Shown in pieces: positions 21,805 through 33,135 of a DNA stretch of 64,000 nucleotides (the stretch's first letter is position 1; each line of letters begins with the position of its first letter). The notes below the pieces were generated by a model. It did no database searches and had not been told where the DNA came from. It saw only the letters and a program-made list of their open reading frames with translations. The stretch is from positions 84,063,132 through 84,127,131 of the forward strand of contig CM057829.1 of NCBI GenBank assembly GCA_030068075.1, read 5' to 3'. The DNA is from Paguma larvata. Lineage: Eukaryota > Chordata > Mammalia > Carnivora > Viverridae. Made by a program: the position numbers and the translations under genes.

Positions 21805-22189
21805 TATTAAGATATTATGACACAGTTTGCCAAACTCTTATTTAAAATAAATTTCTGTGGAAGTTTTATCCTGGCCTCCTCACTGAGGTTTCTGACGGAC
21901 AGACTTATGATCTATTAGATCTTAACTAATTGAGAGACATAGTTTTTAAACAAAATTTTCCAAAATACACATGACTCTGGAGATCTGTGTATATTTCTCT
22001 TAGTTATCAAAACATTTTTTTTCACCAATAGGCTCAGTGCTCATTATTTATTAGTAATCATGAGTTTGGGTGCTTTTCAGTGGTGTAATGGATGATTGTT
22101 AAACAGAAAAAAGAAAACAGTATTACCAGATATTTCCAGAAACCTACTATTTTTTCTGTTTTTAAATGAGATACTCTTTGTGTTCTCAG
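21805..22189. other. Unassigned sequence upstream of a candidate exon
   Basis: No gene or repeat recognised. The last 40 bases are pyrimidine-leaning and end TTTGTGTTCTCAG, a good splice-acceptor match. Confidence 0.4.
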
Positions 22190-22287
22190 ATGGCTACATG
22201 GAATCCAGGCTAAACGACTTCCAGCACTATCAAAAACATCTCACACTGAAACAGAAGATTAATCTTAGAAGGTATGTCCCCATTGAG
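22190..22287 (+). CDS. Candidate internal coding exon, unidentified
   Basis: A 98-bp segment bounded by an acceptor-like TTTGTGTTCTCAG and a donor GAG|GTAAGA. Only one of its three plus-strand frames is free of stops; it reads GYMESRLNDFQHYQKHLTLK and then QKINLRRYVPIE, a charged helical-looking stretch. I cannot assign it to a gene family. A 98-bp open frame between splice-like sites can occur by chance in 64 kb of DNA, so this is a lead, not a call. No partner exon is recognised elsewhere in the window. Confidence 0.22.
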
Positions 22288-22289
22288 GT

Positions 22290-23774
22290 AAGATTCAGTT
22301 TATGTGTATTTGTTCTGGGGTAAGGCATCAGGAAGCCTCAAAGAGAGCTCCGGGATTAACTTTTCTATCTTCTTTGTTATTTCATATATTTTCCTGAATT
22401 CTTCATACTTAGCTTTAATTAAAAATAAATTATTTTTCTGCTTACTGACAGTTACATGAATTAAAAGTCTGTTTTGTGAGTTCTGCTTTTGTTTCTGGTG
22501 AAAACCTATTCAAAAATATTCCATGACTTTTACTGGAAAGAAGTATATTTTTGTGCATGGTCATTTACTGAAGGGTGTTCCTTAGGATTTTGACAACCAA
22601 AAACTCTGGCTCACTGATTTACGAAACTCTTCCCTTTGTTTTTTTTGTTCGTTTGGTTTTATTCTTGTTTCGTTTTTACCCATAATACCCTAGCAATGTC
22701 CGTTACCTCTGGCAGACAGCTAACAAAGTTAAAAGAAGGGTATCCAATCTGCTTCTGGCTTCTAGCTGCAATTTCTATTCTGTTTCCATGGAAATAAAAA
22801 GTGGATAAATAAAATAATAAAATAAAAAGTGCTTTTACTCATGAGTTTTTTTAAGCTTGTGATTTCTTTTCAATAAAGGTATAATTTTTTTTCAAGAGAT
22901 CAAATATTGTTATTTCTTGAAACTATTTTCATTTCAGAAAGTATTTATTTAAAAGGACATATATAGTTTCTGAAAGAAAAAAAACAAAACAAAAAAACAT
23001 ACTAGCCTTGATGTGACCCAGTCTGTAATCTGTTTGCCTTCTAATATCCAGAACAACCTGGTAGACCAAATAATGACCCACCAGCTCCCAGTGAGGCTCT
23101 GGCCCCAGGGAGAAGACCTTGTCTGCCTTGCTTTGCTTTGGTAGCAAATGGAGTGATGCTTCTGGAACCAGTGGAGTTGTTGAGTAGGACAAGGGAAAGG
23201 ATTAGTCTCCAATTTAAAATGTGCTCATAGTACAAAGTGGCCCCTTAAAGATCACAGTGACAATTTTGGAAGCAGCTTGGTGGGGCTGCTCTTGTCATCC
23301 CGTCCCAATCGTAGGGCCTGCCTATCATGTGCTGCTGTTCTTTTATCAGATCTAAGCTCCAAAAGATGGGTCAGAGCTTAAATCGATGCTACCATTTTTT
23401 TTAACCATCATTACTGAGAATTACTTTGTTTCCTTCATGCTATATCAAACATCCTTTATTCTTCTTGAATAACTCATTTCTTTGCTACTTTTGGCAAGTA
23501 GACAGAGTCCTTTAAGACCACTTCTGGATTTCTTTGAACAGTAGTATTACCTCACTAGAAGTCTGTGATTGGAGTCACAATCTGAAATGGGACCATAGCT
23601 CTATGTGTAAGATGGTGGCTGTAGCTGTTCTTTTGTGTTCTCCCCTAATGCAAACAATCCTCTTTTTACATTTTTATAGAAGACACAGAACTGTAATGTA
23701 TGTTTCACCATTTACACGGTTATTTGAAGTACTGTCTTACCACCTTCTAACCACCATACATGCACGTACGTGCT

Positions 23775-23776
<2 letters not shown>
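22290..23776. other. Unassigned sequence
   Basis: No supported gene. Three overlapping minus-strand frames (22,929-23,235) read the same stretch in different phases and show no domain. Confidence 0.4.

Positions 23777-23811
<35 letters not shown>
23777..23811. repeat. (CA)17 microsatellite
   Basis: About 35 bp of uninterrupted CA dinucleotides ending in CCCC, preceded by imperfect CGTACGTGCTCACG. A likely polymorphic locus. The Thr/His-rich open frames that cross it are artefacts. Confidence 0.97.
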
Positions 23812-23813
<2 letters not shown>

Positions 23814-24039
23814 CACATAGACACTTCTTTAAAACATAAGAGAACCAGGAATACATTGTATTACAGGTATACACTCCTCCCTGGCTACCATGGTGCGATC
23901 AATGTTAAAGCAACTTCTGCATTTTGCGTTGCATTATATTTAAGTTCAATTCATGCCTTTTGCAATATGCTGTTATTTTTACGTTTCCTGGAACTTAAGA
24001 TTTCCTGGCACTTAAAGATCTCATGACTGAATAGAATAC

Positions 24040-24265
24040 ATGAGAATGGAGTGGTTGAGAGAATGAGATGTTAACCTCTTGAACTCAAATTCTAACACTC
24101 TCACTTCTTCGCTATAAAAAATATGCAGAATTGTTATGAAATCTCTCTGGGCCTCAGTTTCCTAATCTATAAAAAAGTAATAATAATAGTTCTACATAAT
24201 GGGATTGAGGTGAAGAATGAATGAATGAATAAGTAAATAAATACATCTGGTACATAGTTGGTGTG
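24040..24265 (+). repeat. MIR
   Basis: Order of landmarks follows MIR: GAGTGGTTGAGAGAATGAG, a diverged middle, then CTGGGCCTCAGTTTCCTAAT, AATAATAATAGTTCTACATA and CTGGTACATAGTTGGTG at the 3' end. Plus strand, ancient. Confidence 0.8.
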
Positions 24266-24537
24266 GAAATGTTGTTTCATAATTATACAAATTGGGCAAA
24301 AGGGATCGTAAAGATGAAAGTAAATGGGATAACCATTTTGGTCTAATTTCAGTTTGGGGATTATAAAGGGAGTGCTATAATAATTAAACATGTAATTAAA
24401 AAATATATATACCACCAAACAAATGATTATATTATTTGGGTGGATCTGTAAAATACTTCCATTAAAAATTATTTTCAAAATAAATTAGTAATATAGAATG
24501 TATACATTAAAATAGACTCTAGAATTTTTATTGATTT
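24266..24537. other. Unassigned AT-rich sequence
   Basis: No gene or repeat recognised; a 103-codon minus frame (24,167-24,478) has no domain. Confidence 0.4.
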
Positions 24538-24552
24538 AGAAATAACAAGTAA

Positions 24553-24737
24553 GGACACGTGGGTGACCCAGTCAGTTAAGCGTCTGACTCTTGATTTTGG
24601 TTCAAGTCATGATCTCACATTTCCAAGAGATTGAGCCCTGTGTCAGGGTCTGCACTGTCCCTGCTTGGGATTCTCTGTCTCCCTCTCTCTCTACCTCTCT
24701 CTCTCTCTCTCAAAATAAATAAATATTTTTAAAAATT
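24553..24737 (+). mobile_element. SINEC (diverged, short CT body)
   Basis: Forward SINE: head GGACACGTGGGTGACCCAGT, body CTCTCTCTCTACCTCTCTCT, AATAAATAAATA tail. Probable target duplication AGAAATAACAAGTAA / AGGCATACCAAGTAA (24,538 and 24,738; 12/15). Confidence 0.88.
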
Positions 24738-24752
24738 AGGCATACCAAGTAA

Positions 24753-25143
24753 AATGACAATTTGGGGCACATTCACATCCTTTAAGCAGTCTAGTCCTCT
24801 CTCCTCAGTCTGTGGCATGATCTTTTGCAGTCTACTACTCCGACTGGCCAATACAATGAACCAAAGGTGGAACAACAGTTGTACAAAGGAAGACCAAAAA
24901 GAATCTGTTGTCCCTAGTAATATGGGTCCAATTTTTTTGATCACCATGTACGCAGCATGCATTCTTAAAAGTTCTTGAAAAGGGACAGTTATGTTGTCAC
25001 TGGAAGGAGTGGGGCAAAAGATACCTGGGTTACAGGCTTGCTGTCTTTCAAATGAACCACCTGTGTTTCACACCTGCTAGGTGGGACCATGTGGAACTTC
25101 AAAGCAACTCCTCCTATCCAACTCTTAGGTATATTACTTTGTC
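24753..25143. other. Unassigned sequence
   Basis: No gene or named repeat recognised. Opposite-strand small frames (24,729-24,978) overlap each other and show no motif. Confidence 0.4.
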
Positions 25144-25160
25144 AAGAAATTAACAGTTTA

Positions 25161-25370
25161 GGGGCATCTGGGTGGCTCAGTCAGTTAAGCATCTGACTTC
25201 GGCTCAGACCATAATCTCATGGTTCATGAGTTTGTGCCCCACGTTGGGCTCTGCGCTGACAGCTCAGAGCCTGGAGCCTGCTTCAAATTCTGTGTCTCCC
25301 TCTCTCCTGCCCCTCCCCTGTCACACTCTGTTTCTCTCTCAAAAATAAATAAACATTAAATTTTTTTTGA
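25161..25370 (+). mobile_element. SINEC (felid tRNA-Lys SINE)
   Basis: Forward, well preserved: GGGGCATCTGGGTGGCTCAG head, CTGACAGCTCAGAGCCTGG body, AATAAATAAACATTAAATTT tail. Target duplication AAGAAATTAACAGTTTA / AAGAAATGAACAGATTA (25,144 and 25,371; 15/17). Confidence 0.95.
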
Positions 25371-25387
25371 AAGAAATGAACAGATTA

Positions 25388-26849
25388 GACAAGTACTAAA
25401 ACCATCAAAACGTTAGGAGAACAATTTTGACTAAGGTGTCCCAAGAAAGTCCAGTGGTCATCTAGAAATATGACACTGAGAAGCAGTCAATAGTTCTGTT
25501 TGAAATTTGGGGCTTCATTTAGATATACATTATTGCAGAACTAATAACATGGAAAATTCTTTTGGTAAACTATTACCAAGTTAAAAATTCTCTCAAAGTC
25601 TAAGTGAACCTTAAGAGAATTAATCCTTGCTTTAAGAACATATGTCTGATTTTTAGCTGTTAATTGTCAGTTCTTAGCTTGAAACTGTCAATGACTTTCC
25701 AGTTTTGTTTTGTTTGATTTTGGATTTTTCCTAGTAACAAATGTTGTGTATTTTCTTGACTTTGGTAGCAGTCTCTAAACACTGATAATACTATATCATT
25801 TTTTTTCTGAAAGAAAGAGCATTATAGTAAATTGACAATGATGTAAGAGGTGGTGTTTAGATGTTAAATATAATAATTAATCTAATCCAAGGTGACCATT
25901 GGGACATTTTGACATTATCCTGTTCTCAAGAGTTAGCTCTCTATATTTCTGAACAACAGGAAACTCTTCCTCTCTGTTGCTGCTTCTCTTTACCTGGTTC
26001 TCAGTTTTTGGGTTAACTTCTGAATATTCCTTTCTCTGTCTCTTTGTCTGCAAAGCTGTCTACAATTTTCTTATCAGAGAAGCAAAACATATACTAGTCT
26101 TATATAACTCATAATAGATATAATGAATATAGAAAAATCTGGTGAAATTTACTATTGAGTAAAATTAATGGGGAAAATGACATTAAATTAATGCCTAATT
26201 TTGCTGGGTAAATTGGACTTGGAGAAATGGGAGTAAATAGAAAAAAAAGCAAAGAAATGCATCACTAGCATACTCTCAAAACCAATAATTGGTACAATTT
26301 GATACAAAAGCTGGCTCAGAATTTTAAATTTCATCAGAAAATTTAAATCAATAACTTGTTCTGATAAAAAATTAGAAAAAATAAAAATAGAAAAATTTGT
26401 AAAGTTATTTATCTTCATTGCATTTATCCAAATATTCCATTGGCTTAAGGATATTCCAGGCAATTACTTGTGAAAACAAGTAAAACAACATTTGCATAAT
26501 GTTACAATTTTTAAATGCTTATAATCAAAATTCAGGGAGGGAAAAAAGTGTGATCAAAATGGCCCAATTGAAATTATCTGCATGCTTTGGGAAGACCATG
26601 TCTTTTAGAGAACCATCTATGAAAGAAATCTCCTAAATACACTGCTTTGCACATAAAACCATTTAAAAATTTTTTATTTTTATTCAAAAAGCACATGTAC
26701 AAAATACATATATATGTACATTTTGAAACAGAAAAGTAATGCAGAAAGCAATATATCACACAGTGTAAGAAATTGAGTATTATTAAAAATAAAAAGAAAG
26801 AAAGAAACAGTACTGTCTTTAAGGCCTATGTACATATACCTGACTGACT
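25388..26849. other. Unassigned AT-rich sequence
   Basis: Nearly 1.5 kb without a recognisable gene or repeat. Confidence 0.4.
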
Positions 26850-28480
26850 ACAAAATCTTTCCCCCTACTTCATCACAATTTTTGGTTAAACATGTCTTGC
26901 TTTTTATCATCATTTTACTATATCTGACATTTATTAGCATATCGTATAGGCCTGTATAGTTTTAAACTTTATATAAACAGAATTATAATTTATGTATTTA
27001 TCATCACTTGCTTTTAGCACCAGACATTATGTGTTTTGAGATTCATTCATCTTGATCGAAGTAACTCGTTTTCACTGGGGATAGCTTTAATTTTTGTATG
27101 ATAATCTACTGATTATTCATTTTTTCTACTGATGATGAATATTTATATCATCTCCATGTTTTCCTCTCCCCCTTGTGAATAGCGCTGCTATTCCCAATCC
27201 TTAAATTTTTTTTTAAGTTTATTTATTTATTTTGAGAGAGAGAGAGACAGAGATTAAGCATGAGTGGGGTAGGGGTAGAGAGATTGGGAGAGAGAATCCC
27301 AAGCAGGCTCTGGGGCTGTCAGCACAGAGCCTAATACACGGCTCAATACCACAAACCTTCAGATAATGACCTGAGCCAAAATCAAGACTCAAATGCTTGA
27401 CTGACTAAGCCACTTGGACAGCCCTACTGTTCACAGTCTTGTAAGGAGTCTCCAAAAGCATGTGGGCAACAGTGTCTCTAGGGTATGTATATACTAAGCA
27501 CTGGATCGCTGGGTTGAGTGATTTAACTCTATTATATAATGTTTAACTCTATTATATAATGTCAAGCCATTTTCAAAGTAATAGATCAATCACTCATGAG
27601 AGTTTGGTTACTTCATATCTAACTGATAATATTAGGCATTTTTTAATCTTGCTATTCTGGCTTTAATTTGAATTGTCATCATCACTAATGAAGCTGAAAA
27701 CATGTATATACTTACTGGCCACTCCTTATTCTATTAAACTGCTTGTTTTCTTCTTACTTTGCAATAGTTCTTTATACATTCTGAATAACAATCTACTGTC
27801 AATAACATTGTCAATGACACTGGCAAATGTTTTCCAATGTGTGTTCCAAGTATGATTTTTCTTTTCATTCCCTTTGGAGAAGAATGGTTAGTTACATTCT
27901 TATGTTCAGTGTAATAAAATTTATTCCCCTTTTATACTTTCCTTTTATACTTTATACGTTGTGTGTGTCACTTATATCCTTTCCTCTACCTACCAACAAA
28001 TCAAATACTTTCAAAGAAGGTAAAAGCTTTCTGTGTTCTAAATTTACCCATTTGCTTTTATATATTTCATTGATTTATTTGATCAGCCCGAATATATCCA
28101 ACATTAAGAATAGAATGTTTCTTCATTCTATTGTATATGCTTATGACATGAATATGTCACAAAACTATAAGGGTTCTCAAGGGAATTGGTTATGCTTGCT
28201 GTTATCAGAAAAGATTTCTTAAAATCATTTGCTTAAAATGGATCCAAATAATTTTGGTTTTCTTTCAAAAAAACTAAATATTTTCCAAGGCCCTAAACAT
28301 AATTTACATGATTTTCTTGTAGCACTTTATTAGTTGGGCTTTACTCTGGAACTGATTGTTGTATATGGTATAAGGTAGGGAAATTAAATATTATGTCTAT
28401 ATTTCCTCGTGGGAAAAATATCCATTACTCTTTTATCTAAAATGATAGTTCATAATGTATCAGGATACTTATCCTTTTAC
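26850..28480 (-). mobile_element. Old L1 (L1M type), ORF2 3' part, split by SINE
   Basis: Complement of diverged L1 3' sequence: 'tttgagattcattcatcttgatcgaagtaactcg', 'tgaatagcgctgctattcc', 'tatatactaagcactggatcgctgggt', 'ttttcaaagtaatagatcaatcactc', then ORF2 upstream parts ('gcaatagttctttatacattctg', 'tcaaagaaggtaaaagctttctg'). A perfect 20-bp tandem duplication lies at 27,522-27,561. No usable frame. Confidence 0.6.
27205..27424 (-). mobile_element. SINEC (diverged)
   Basis: Reverse-oriented: TTAAGTTTATTTATTTATTT tail, GAGAGAGACAGAG body, CTGTCAGCACAGAGCC, and a decayed head AAGCCACTTGGACAGCCC. Inserted in the old L1. Flanks CTGCTATTCCCAATCCTT and CTACTGTTCACAGTCTT look like a decayed target duplication. 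Confidence 0.88.
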
Positions 28481-28531
28481 TCAAAAATAATATCTAAAAA
28501 AAGCACTTGAAGAGTTTATATTTATTTTTTA

Positions 28532-28574
28532 AGTTATTTAAAATGAGGGAGAGAGAGAATAGGGGAGGTGCAGG

Positions 28575-28608
<34 letters not shown>

Positions 28609-28739
28609 AAATCCCAGGCAGGCTCTGCACTACACAGGGCAAAGCCCTACATGGGGCTTGAACCCACGAACCATGAGATCATGATCTGAGCCAAAATCAA
28701 GAGTCTAGTCCTCAACTGACTGAGCCATCTAGGTGCCCT
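28532..28739 (-). mobile_element. SINEC with perfect 20-bp target duplication
   Basis: Reverse-oriented SINE with a long (GA) run (about 28,585-28,609) and head TGAGCCATCTAGGTGCCCT. Flanked by identical 20-bp copies of GAGTTTATATTTATTTTTTA (28,512-28,531 and 28,740-28,759). Confidence 0.95.
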
Positions 28740-28949
28740 GAGTTTATATTTATTTTTTATTATAAATAAAACCTTTCACACATTTTTCAAACAAAACTAC
28801 TGAAATAAATCTCACATTATACCATATAGAATTTTTGTCTTTTTCATTTACATATATTCTGAACATTTCCCCACATGTCTACCTAATCTTCCTAAAGATT
28901 ATCTAGAAATCTTTCATTATTTTAGGAAATTCATAAGATTTTTCAACAG

Positions 28950-29315
28950 AGTGAATATTTGTGCTTCTTCCAGCCTCCAAATTCATATATGGAATTCCTA
29001 ACTCCCATTGTGGCTGTATTTGGAGATGAGGTTTCTAAGGAAGGATGTAATATTAAATGAGGTCATAAAGGAGAGTTCTAGTCCAATAGGGTTATGTATT
29101 TATAAGTCATGAGAGCTTATTAGCTCTCTGCCATGTGAGGACACAGCGAGGAGATAACCAAACATAGGAAGAGCAAGGTCTCATCAGGACCTGAATTGGC
29201 TGCTGTCTTCATCTCGGACTTCCTAGCCTCTAGAACTGTGGGAAATTAATTTTTGTTGTTTAAACCTCCCAGTCTATAGTATTTGCTATGGCAGTCTGAG
29301 AAGACTAATCCACAC
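28950..29315 (+). mobile_element. Solo LTR, MaLR-like (ERVL-MaLR)
   Basis: About 365 bp with MaLR-type LTR landmarks: TGAATATTTGTGCTTCTTCC start, ATTCATATATGGAATTCCTA, TGCCATGTGAGGACACAGCG, 'tggacttcctagcctctagaactgtgggaaattaa', and an AGACTAATCCA end. Solo: no internal region or second LTR is adjacent. The subfamily (MST/MLT1 range) is not resolved by eye. Confidence 0.65.
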
Positions 29316-29399
29316 TACTTTAGGATTACTTTAAATGTAGATAATGTATCATCATGCTGACATTGTCAATGTAGCATTAAGATCTCTGAGTTCCTTCTT

Positions 29400-29593
29400 T
29401 TTTTTGGAGGGGGGGAGAGGGTTCGTGTGTACAGGCAGGGTAGTCATAGAGGGACAGGGAAGGAGAGAATCCCAAGCAGCGCCCATGCTCAGTGTGGAGC
29501 CTCATGCAAGGTTTGATCTAACGAACATGAGATCATGACCTGAAAGGAAATCAAGAGGCAGACACTCAACCGACTGAGCTACCCAGGTGCCCT
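29400..29593 (-). mobile_element. SINEC (diverged, 3' part eroded)
   Basis: Reverse-oriented SINE with an eroded GA region (GGAGGGGGGGAGAGGG), AGAATCCCAAGCAGCG, and head CGACTGAGCTACCCAGGTGCCCT. The open frame at 29,344-29,538 is an artefact of the repeat. Confidence 0.87.
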
Positions 29594-30339
29594 GGAATTA
29601 CTTTTTTATGACAAATTCCTAGGGATAGATTTAGTGAGTTGAAGGCCCAAATGTATTTATAGCTTTTAGAAATATTTTGCTACATAGTTTTCCCAAATGA
29701 TTATATCATCAGACCACATCTATCAGCAGTACTAGAGCATATCAATTGCACATTAAATTCAGAAGCTTTGTTGTAACTGTTTTAATATGATAATGAGATA
29801 AATACGATGATACTTCAAGATCGCTTTGATTTTCAATTTAACATGCATATGCTTAATTTTCAGTTGCTCCTTAACTACATAGAGGCTAATTCTGTGACTC
29901 TCAGCAAACCAACTCTCCTTTGATCCACAGAGCTAATCCCGTGTATGTGTTTGGGCAGTCTTAAGGACATGATACCAATTTCCTTACAAACAAATAATAC
30001 ACTCTTAAGTATACAAAAATAAATTCAAAGAAGTAAGTTTGTCCCATAACTTAAATGCAATTGGCTCAGAAAAAAAGCATGTAGACAAGATGACTATGTT
30101 CTAAAGAACATATACACATGAAAAAATACTTCTAGTACCTACATATACATACATGCATAAATATGAGTTAACTTATAAAACAAAAATCTATAGGAAGCAA
30201 TGACTTTAGTGTACTATTTTACAAGAGAAACATAAACTAAATGCCTTCCATGCAACCACACAATAACTAAAACTAAAAGCTAGATGGTTGCTTTAATAGA
30301 CATTTAGTCTCTTTTCATTATTTAAGAAAAGAGACATTT
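29594..30339. other. Unassigned AT-rich sequence
   Basis: No gene or named repeat recognised. Confidence 0.4.
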
Positions 30340-30660
30340 TCTGAAATATGGCTTTCAAGCTTTCAATTTGTAGGTTTTTGAATCAGGCCAGCATGAATCA
30401 TAAAGAACCAATTCCTACAAAGCAGTGGCTTTCCCGTTTCTTTAATATTTCCGCTAACCTTATTTCTCCTGTGAGCAAAATAACTGCTGCTATTTGCTCA
30501 GAATTGGCGGCCACGATCAGATTTGCTGTCCAAGATCCCTGTCTCTTGCACTAATTTCAAGCTCTATTGAACAGTGCTGCTGTGGCAGGACCAGTGTGCC
30601 ACGTTTAATAGCAGCCCTGGCATAACTCGGGTATAATCTTAAAGAAACTTGTGGATATTG
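30340..30660. other. Candidate conserved non-coding patch
   Basis: A locally more complex stretch with a high content of mixed motifs (TTCCCGTTTCTTTAATATTT, GAATTGGCGGCCACGATCAG, TGTGGCAGGACCAGTGTGCC) and no low-complexity runs or repeat landmarks. A 68-codon frame crosses it but has no recognisable domain. This is a suspicion from texture only. Confidence 0.2.
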
Positions 30661-31174
30661 CTAATTAAGGGAAAAATGCTAGGGTCTTTTTTTTCCCCCA
30701 CCCATCCTTTTTTTTTGGTTGGGATTGATAAGCTATTTCACAGTGGTACAGTTTATTGCTACAAATATTATCAATGGCCGGCAGGTATTACTTAAAAAAA
30801 TACAGGTGGAATTTTATTCCACATATAGAAATAGAAAGCTGACAGAAATCATGCACCACTAAGCTTGAGTAAGAGACAACAAATGCACTTTCTGAAGCTG
30901 TTTCCATGGTCTTCCCTTCGAGACCTCTCTTTCATGTGCTCATGTATTCTAAAGAAAGACAATCTAAATGCACCTGGAATTCCCTCTTTAGTATCCTGTA
31001 ATCTTCTGATCTATGATCCACTGCATAGTCTTTATGAGCTAACAAATGATCTTCTAGACACAAAATTCAAATGAAGGCATTCCAATCACCTTTCCTTTAA
31101 CTTTTTCCAAAATGTGCATTTTTTACTATGTTATGCCCAAAATATACATACACTTTACCTATTATTACTTTTTG
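30661..31174. other. Unassigned sequence
   Basis: No gene or named repeat. It contains T-rich runs near 30,690-30,720 and a 69-codon frame without a domain. Confidence 0.4.
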
Positions 31175-31187
31175 ATCATTCTCTTTT

Positions 31188-31383
31188 TTTTTAAGTTTGT
31201 TTATTTATTACAAGAGTGAGAGAGACAGAGAATGAGTAGCAGAGAGAGAAGGAGAGAGTCTCAAACAGGCTCCTCACTGAGGCTGAGCTCCGACTTGGGA
31301 CTCAGTGTCACAAACTGGTGAGATCATGACCTGAGCAGAGATCCAGTCAGATGCTTAATTGCCTGAGCTACCCAGGTGCCCAT
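31188..31383 (-). mobile_element. SINEC (diverged)
   Basis: Reverse-oriented: TTAAGTTTGTTTATTTATTA tail, GAGTGAGAGAGACAGAG body, head GCCTGAGCTACCCAGGTGCCC. Target duplication ATCATTCTCTTTT (31,175-31,187 and 31,386-31,398), 13/13. Confidence 0.92.
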
Positions 31384-31398
31384 TAATCATTCTCTTTT

Positions 31399-31695
31399 AA
31401 TTGTGACTTTTCCTTCTCAGATTCTGTGGGTTCCCTTTCTCTCCATTTGGTAAGTTAAGGATTTCCTAGGTTTCTTCCTTGTTGCTTTCTCTTCTTGACA
31501 ATTATTTCATACCCCTAGTAGTCTCACTCCATCCTGTGACTTTAACCATCACCTGGATGCTGCTAACTCACCCATATGTACTCCTATATTCCTCTAGGAG
31601 CCTGAGTCCTATATTTACTTGCTATTTAATCTCTCTTCCTAATCATGAACAAACATCTCAAACTCAGTCTGTTCTGGAAATGTTTCGCAGTATGT
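31399..31695 (+). mobile_element. L2 LINE, ORF2-level fragment
   Basis: CACCTGGATGCTGCTAACTC, TACTCCTATATTCCTCTAGG, 'cttcctaatcatgaacaaacatctcaaactcagtctgttctgg' parallel the L2 'ccatctatatgctgatgactccca...ggcatctcaaacttaacatgtcc' block. It probably continues at 32,335 after the L1 insertion. Confidence 0.55.
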
Positions 31696-31739
31696 GTTAC
31701 ACCTGAACAAAGGCACACTCTCTGAACCAGAATTCCACA

Positions 31740-32260
31740 ACTTGATCTACAGTCCACAAAAATGTATGCAAATGGACATTAAGATACATAGGAATGTTAA
31801 TGGTATCATTGTTTATAATTCCCTAAACTATAAAAAAAAAACCAACAATAGTAGAATAGATACATCAATTGGAGTAAATTATAAAATGGAATACTCTACA
31901 GAATTGCAAAACAAGGAACCACTGCTAGGCATAATAATAGCATGTAATCTTGCAAACATAATCCTGAGTGACAATTGCCAGGATAAAAATGTATGATGTA
32001 TATATTTATAGACACTTCAAAATAAAAAAAATAATCTTTGATGTTAGAAGACAAGATATTCTATTTGAGGAGGAATATGGGTTGCTGGGAGAAGTTAGAC
32101 GTGGCTTTTGATGGGGCTGACCGCATTCAAGGTTCTCTCTTGATCTGGGAGCTGGTTACAAGTATGGCCACTTGGTAAAAATTGATCAAGCTATACAATT
32201 ATGGACTGTGCCTTCTTCTGACTATCAGTTATACTCCATAAATTATTTAATACCATCACT
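31740..32260 (+). mobile_element. Old L1 3' end with 3' UTR
   Basis: Landmarks: ACAATAGTAGAATAGATACA, 'aaatggaatactctacagaattgcaaaacaagga', then a 3' UTR with CTCTTGATCTGGGAGCTGGT, TACAAGTATGGCCACTTGG and 'ttatactccataaattat', typical of L1MB/L1M-like 3' UTRs. 5'-truncated, with the L2 pieces on both sides. Confidence 0.7.
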
Positions 32261-32334
32261 TTACAAATGATGATAAATTCCACAGTACCACAAGAATAAC
32301 TTTAAACATCTATCTAATCATAATGTTATCCTAC

Positions 32335-32480
32335 ATAAAATGTTTCAGTGTTTTCATGTTGACTTTAGGTTGAAAACCAAAATATCAGAGCATTGTATAA
32401 AAGACCCTTATAATCTAGCTTCTGCCGAGATCCAGCCTCAACTCTTCCCGTGTCTTGGCCACATCAAACCAATTTTCTTA
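32335..32480 (+). mobile_element. L2 LINE fragment (continuation)
   Basis: 'aggttgaaaaccaaaatatcagagcattgtataaaagacccttataatctagcttctgccgagatccagcctcaactc' follows the L2 'agagtaaaagccaaagtccttacaatggcctacaaggccctacatgatctggccc' region in order, with many changes. Confidence 0.55.
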
Positions 32481-33135
32481 TTTTATTTTTATTAATTGTA
32501 TTTTATTAAGGATTTCTTTTTCCCTTTTCTGTTTAAAAACTCAAATATTACTCCAATGTAGTCCACCTCAACGATAAGAGGTAGTTAAACATTTTTTCTG
32601 TTGCATTCCTATGTCATTCTCCACGGCCCTCTTTTGTAGCTCCTAGCCCAGTAACTATTTTCTTTAGCGGTGATAGGACTTGCATAGGAGCTGGGCAATG
32701 GAGGGGAAAATCTTCATATATTAAGGAGTATCCATTAAAGATTAAGGAATGTAATATTTTGCAAGATTTTATGCACCACATCATGATCTATTTTAAAATT
32801 AGAAAAAAAAAAGGAGCAATAGAGTTAAGAAATTGGTGTAGGTATCAATTTAAGATTTTCGGAAACGGAATTATCTATCAGCTAATTAAAGATTTTTATC
32901 TACAGTCAGAAGTGTACATTGAGTAACACAAACTAAAACAAAATGTCCTTTGAAATGTACCCAAATGATTGCCCACAGAGGCATAGGACATACTGACCGA
33001 TAAGCATGTCTTCTGAATTATAGCTGGATCTGTCAACACCGCCAACTAAAATGTAAATAGAGGCTCATGAAATTATTCAACTATATATTACAGTGTAATT
33101 AATCTAAGTTTGCTTGCATGTAGTTATAAACAAAA
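32481..33135. other. Unassigned AT-rich sequence
   Basis: No gene or named repeat recognised. Confidence 0.4.

Noticed and set aside
23534..24026. 101- and 88-codon plus frames with Thr/His repeats
   Set aside because: Both run through the (CA)n microsatellite, which stays open in several frames.
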